A program made the translations under genes and the position numbers. The notes beneath the pieces were generated by a model. It had not been told where the DNA came from and did no database searches. It saw only the letters and a program-made list of their open reading frames with translations. From positions 1 through 42,914 of the forward strand of contig CANEGK010000020.1 of the NCBI GenBank assembly GCA_947427035.1: a DNA stretch of 42,914 nt, given 5' to 3'. Positions 38,987 to 42,914 of this stretch are shown one piece after another. This DNA is from an uncultured Clostridium sp. Its GTDB lineage: Bacteria; Bacillota; Clostridia; Oscillospirales; Butyricicoccaceae. Position 1 is the first letter of the stretch, and every line of letters starts with the position of its first letter.

Positions 38987-40097
38987 ATTTTTATCACAGC
39001 TGATTCGCGAGCTTTCCGATCTTCCGCCGGCCGAAATGGCCGAAGCCTGCCGCTATTACCGCGAATATCTGGATGAAGCCGGCCCGGACGGCGAAGCGCA
39101 GGCTTTGGCCGCCCTGGGCTCCCCTGCTGATATTGCCGCACAAATCCGGGCCGGCAGCCGGCAGGGCGCCGAAACGCCCCCAGAAGCCCCGTCTGCCGCT
39201 CCCCCGCCGGTTTATGCCCCCCGGCGCCGCTGGACTACCGTTTTAATCGCCGTCCTTGTCGTCGGGGCCATTGTTTTTCAGCTTGTCCGCTTTATCGGCC
39301 CCCGCTTTCTGTGGTCGGATGACGGCGAACGCCGTCTGTCGCAGTCCGGCGGCGGGCAGGCCTCCATCCCTTCTGACAGCATTGAAAGCCCCGAAGCCCC
39401 CGAAACTCCCACTGCTCCGGAAACCCCGGCCGACGGCGAGCACGGCTTCCCCGGCGCGGCGCTCAAGGGCAGCAACCAGGAAACCTATGTGCTGACAGAC
39501 TTTTCCGAACTGGAAATCGAAGCGGTCAGCGCCGACATCAGCATTCAGACGGGCGGCGAAGAATACCGGCTGGACATCTCGTGGGACAACGACCGTCTGC
39601 GGCCGGAATACACACAGCGCGGCTCCGTCCTGCGCGTCACGCAAAAGGCACATGCGGGCATCAGCCTTTCCGGCTCGAGCAGCATTGTCGTCACCATTCC
39701 GTGGGGCGCTGCCCTGAATGAAATTGACTGCGAAACGGTCAGCGGCCTTATCGATGTGTCCCTGCCCAACGCCGATCAGGTCGATCTGTCCAGCGTTTCC
39801 GGCGACATCACCCTGAGCGCGTCGGTTTGGGAATGCGATGCCGAAACGGTGAGCGGCGACATATCCCTCTCCCCCGGCTCTTTTGACAAGCTTTCGCTCG
39901 AGTCCGTTTCGGGCAACATTGACGTTCAGAGCAGCGTCGCCCGCAGCGACTGTGAGTTCGAACTCGAAACCATGTCGGGCAAAATCACCCTCAACGGAGA
40001 AAAACAGGGAAAGAGGCTGGAAACCGGCGGCGGCCCCTGCTCCGTCGATGCGGAAACGGTTTCGGGCGACATTGCCCTTGAATTTGACAGCAAATAA
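38973..40097 (+). CDS. DUF1700/DUF4097 membrane protein
   Basis: Protein of 374 residues in three parts. The N-terminal 60 residues (MTRDEFLSQLIRELSDLPPA and EMAEACRYYREYLDEA) form the DUF1700 (HAAS) helical domain, which in relatives is encoded next to PadR regulators. A proline-rich linker leads to one membrane helix (about 88-110). The outer part (about 165-374) is a DUF4097 beta-solenoid with six repeats of the type VSGDI (ETVSGLI, SSVSGDI, ETVSGDI, ESVSGNI, ETMSGKI, ETVSGDI). Such proteins are thought to sense or respond to envelope stress, not proven. GGGAGG is eleven bases before the ATG. Confidence 0.88.
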   Translation: MTRDEFLSQLIRELSDLPPAEMAEACRYYREYLDEAGPDGEAQALAALGSPADIAAQIRAGSRQGAETPPEAPSAAPPPVYAPRRRWTTVLIAVLVVGAIVFQLVRFIGPRFLWSDDGERRLSQSGGGQASIPSDSIESPEAPETPTAPETPADGEHGFPGAALKGSNQETYVLTDFSELEIEAVSADISIQTGGEEYRLDISWDNDRLRPEYTQRGSVLRVTQKAHAGISLSGSSSIVVTIPWGAALNEIDCETVSGLIDVSLPNADQVDLSSVSGDITLSASVWECDAETVSGDISLSPGSFDKLSLESVSGNIDVQSSVARSDCEFELETMSGKITLNGEKQGKRLETGGGPCSVDAETVSGDIALEFDSK

Positions 40098-40103
40098 AAA
40101 CCG

Positions 40104-40133
40104 CCCCGGCGCCGGTTAGGCGCCGGGGCTTTC
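40104..40133. terminator. Hairpin after the DUF4097 gene
   Basis: Ten-bp GC stem (CCCCGGCGCC and GGCGCCGGGG) with loop GGTTA, seven bases after the stop. On the plus strand it is followed only by CTTTC; on the minus strand by CGGTTTTTATTT. It may act in both directions. Confidence 0.7.
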
Positions 40134-40242
40134 AACACTCCGTTGTACTTTTGCACCGGCGCCCGAAAATATTCACTGTCATGCAGAGCTTTCCCCAGGC
40201 GGGAAAATTATTTTTTGTCATTTGCTCCGGCCGCCACTGGGG

Positions 40243-40299
40243 TTATCCACATTTTCCACAGTTTTATCCACAGATATTCTGTAAACCCTGTGTGGAAAT
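40243..40299. promoter_or_regulatory. Cluster of DnaA-box sequences
   Basis: Two perfect DnaA boxes (TTATCCACA) lie at 40243-40251 and 40264-40272, a one-mismatch box TTTTCCACA at 40252-40260 between them, and an inverted weaker copy (TGTGGAAAT) at 40291-40299. The rest of 40134-40338 has no gene. The AT-rich stretch at about 40205-40222 (AAAATTATTTTTTGTCA) is beside it. Such clusters occur at origins but also at regulatory sites. Confidence 0.65.
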
Positions 40300-40338
40300 C
40301 GTGCATAAACGCTGCGTATAGGCCAGCACATTGCCCAT

Positions 40339-41853
40339 TTAGCGCTTTTCATCCATAGAGCGGAACTGAATGGCCTCGGCCAGGTGCTGCGCGCCGATGC
40401 TGTCCTGCCCGTCCAAATCTGCGATGGTGCGTGCCACCTTCAGGATGCGATCATACGCGCGCGCCGTCAGCCCCATTGCGTCAAAGGCCCGCTGCATCAG
40501 GAGTTTCCCCGCTTCGTCCAGCGCGCAGAACTGCGCCATGCGGGCCGGCGTCAGCGTGGCGTTGCAGGTGACCTCCGTCCCTGCATACCGCCGGGTCTGC
40601 CGGTCGCGCGCCGCGTTGACGCGGGCGCGGATATCGGCCGAGCATTCGCCCGGCGAGCGCTCGCGCAGGCTTTCAAAGGCGACCGGCGCGACGTCGATGT
40701 GCAGGTCGATGCGATCGAGCAGCGGGCCGGACAGGCGTTTGCGGTAGGCGCGCACCGACTGCTCGGTGCAGGTACACGGCCGGGTCGGGTGCCCGTAATA
40801 ACCGCATTTGCAGGGGTTCATGGCGCACACCAGCATAAACCGGCTGGGGTATGTACAGCTTCCCGACACGCGGGAAACCGTGATACAGCCGTCTTCCAGC
40901 GGCTGGCGCAGCACCTCCAGGGCGTCGGTCCGATATTCGGGCAGCTCGTCCAGAAACAATCCGCCGTTGTGCGCCAGCGAAATCTCGCCCGGCCGCGGCA
41001 TACGCCCGCCGCCGGCAAGCCCCGCAGCCGAAACGGTATGGTGCGGGCTGCGGAAGGGTCGCAGGGATGCCATAGGCCGCCCCTTTTCCAAAAGCCCGGC
41101 GACCGAATACACTTTGGTGACTTCCAGCGCTTCTTCGCGCGTCATATCGGGCAGAATGGACGGCAGGCGGTGCGCCAGCATACTTTTGCCCGAGCCGGGC
41201 GAGCCGACCAGCAGCACATTGTGCGAGCCGGCCGCCGCGATTTCCAGCCCGCGCTTGACGTTTTCCTGCCCCATGACGTCGGCAAAATCCAGCGTCTGCG
41301 GCACGTCGTTTTCAAAGCGGTACGGCGGCGCCGGCTTGATGAGACTCCGGCCGCACAGGTGATCGGCCAGCTCGCTCACATGCCGCACCGGATAGACGGT
41401 CAGCCCTTCGGCGATGGCGGCCTCGTCCGCGTTTTCGGCGGGGACGAACATGCTCTTCATCCCGCTGTCGCGCGCGCACAGGGCCATGGGCAGAACGCCC
41501 GTCGCGGCGCGCACATCCCCCTCCAGCGACAGCTCGCCCAGCATACAGCTGTCGGCCGGCGGGAGCGGAAGCTGATCGGACGCCGCCAGTACCCCCGCCA
41601 GAATGGGCAGGTCGTAAATGGGTCCCTCCTTGCGCAGCTCGCCGGGCGCAAGGTTGATGGTGATGCGCCGCGCCGGAAAGTCAAAGCCGCAGTTTTTGGC
41701 CGCCGAGCGCACCCTGTCCTGCGATTCGCGCACCGACGCGTCGGGCAGGCCGACGATGTCAAACCGCGGCAGTCCCCCCGACAGGTCGCACTCGCAAATA
41801 ACCAGATGCCCTTGAATACCGCTCAGCCCCGCTGAATGCACTTTTGCTACCAT
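40339..41853 (-). CDS. comM: YifB/ComM-family Mg-chelatase-like AAA+ ATPase
   Basis: AAA+ protein of 504 residues. The N-terminal S5-like ChlI domain (HLVICECDLSGGLPRFDIVG; INLAPGELRKEGPIYDLPI) is followed by the Walker A GSPGSGKSMLA (about 218-228), Walker B GGLFLDELPEY (about 301-311) and the C-terminal Mg_chelatase_C region. CAMNPCKCGYYGHPTRPCTC carries the zinc-binding Cys set. ComM is a branch-migration helicase that helps integrate DNA in natural transformation in Haemophilus and Vibrio; presence with comEC suggests competence, but the gene is widespread in non-competent bacteria. ATG at 41853 with AGGTGGGGAT upstream. Confidence 0.93.
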   Translation of the reverse strand: MVAKVHSAGLSGIQGHLVICECDLSGGLPRFDIVGLPDASVRESQDRVRSAAKNCGFDFPARRITINLAPGELRKEGPIYDLPILAGVLAASDQLPLPPADSCMLGELSLEGDVRAATGVLPMALCARDSGMKSMFVPAENADEAAIAEGLTVYPVRHVSELADHLCGRSLIKPAPPYRFENDVPQTLDFADVMGQENVKRGLEIAAAGSHNVLLVGSPGSGKSMLAHRLPSILPDMTREEALEVTKVYSVAGLLEKGRPMASLRPFRSPHHTVSAAGLAGGGRMPRPGEISLAHNGGLFLDELPEYRTDALEVLRQPLEDGCITVSRVSGSCTYPSRFMLVCAMNPCKCGYYGHPTRPCTCTEQSVRAYRKRLSGPLLDRIDLHIDVAPVAFESLRERSPGECSADIRARVNAARDRQTRRYAGTEVTCNATLTPARMAQFCALDEAGKLLMQRAFDAMGLTARAYDRILKVARTIADLDGQDSIGAQHLAEAIQFRSMDEKR

Positions 41854-42007
41854 ATCCCCACCTCATTTGCGCCCGGGCGCGTTTTTTTCACTTTTGCCTC
41901 TTCTTTCAGCATACATGATCAAAACTTTTTTGACAAATCTTTTTTTACGAAAAAGTTTTAATTGCCTTGAGTTCTGTGATTTTCTCCTTTTTTCTTTTAA
42001 ATAAATG

Positions 42008-42036
42008 TTTACATATCGCGCATTATTTGATAAAAT
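42008..42036 (+). promoter_or_regulatory. Promoter of the pyruvate:ferredoxin oxidoreductase gene
   Basis: TTTACA (42008-42013), 17-base spacer, TAAAAT (42031-42036) with TGA before it (extended -10). The 160 bases upstream are AT-rich. A leader of about 55 bases follows. Confidence 0.65.
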
Positions 42037-42042
42037 ATATAA

Positions 42043-42914
<872 letters not shown>

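Overview
The window reads as chromosomal DNA of an anaerobic, fairly GC-rich member of the Clostridia (Bacillota), most like an Oscillospiraceae/Ruminococcaceae-type gut bacterium. The basis is strong AGGAGG-type ribosome sites with frequent TTG and GTG starts, the Firmicutes cluster murB-rapZ-yvcK-whiA, a Firmicutes-type DnaE, ThyX instead of ThyA, a pyruvate:ferredoxin oxidoreductase, a butyrate/4-hydroxybutyrate-type CoA-transferase, and several small families typical of Clostridia (DUF1292, DUF4363, DUF6514-like). The species assignment is inference from gene content only.

Layout. 1-690: the scar of an old mobile element (a frameshifted serine-recombinase piece joined to the C-terminal end of a tyrosine integrase) lies against the 3' end of a tRNA-Leu(CAA) gene; a three-copy 21-bp-period palindromic repeat sits between them. 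729-11610 (minus): murB, rapZ, yvcK, whiA, dnaE, pcrA and an M20 hydrolase, tightly packed. 11783-25825 (minus): housekeeping genes in coupled runs: comEC-holA-Toprim/RNase M5-like; mltG-U32-alaS-HIT; a CPBP protease, a GNAT and a DUF2156 protein; tagA/wecG-thyX-tmk. 25953-27873 (minus): a CoA-transferase followed by an ECF-transporter S component. 28064-29118 (plus): a DUF421/DUF4363 pair, converging on nrdR. 29670-32363 (minus): a small DUF6514-like gene, then secD-secF.

32632-35568 (plus) is the most unusual part: a three-gene cassette, translationally coupled and driven by its own promoter, coding for two cysteine-containing proteins related to the 2-hydroxyacyl-CoA dehydratase activase superfamily (COG3581/COG3580-like) and a BadF/HgdC-type ATPase activator with an extra C-terminal cysteine cluster. 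It looks like an ATP-driven low-potential electron-transfer or radical-generating system whose substrate is not known. It is followed by an AT-richer nitrilase-family gene and a 325-bp island containing an internal duplication and a strong hairpin.

36792-42914: a DUF1292 gene, then infC-rpmI-rplT with a consensus promoter, a structured leader and a probable ATC start codon for infC; a PadR regulator with a palindromic operator overlapping a perfect consensus promoter, coupled to a DUF1700/DUF4097 membrane protein; a small cluster of DnaA-box sequences; comM; and the 5' part of the pyruvate:ferredoxin oxidoreductase gene, cut by the window end. No CRISPR array, rRNA or intact insertion sequence was seen.
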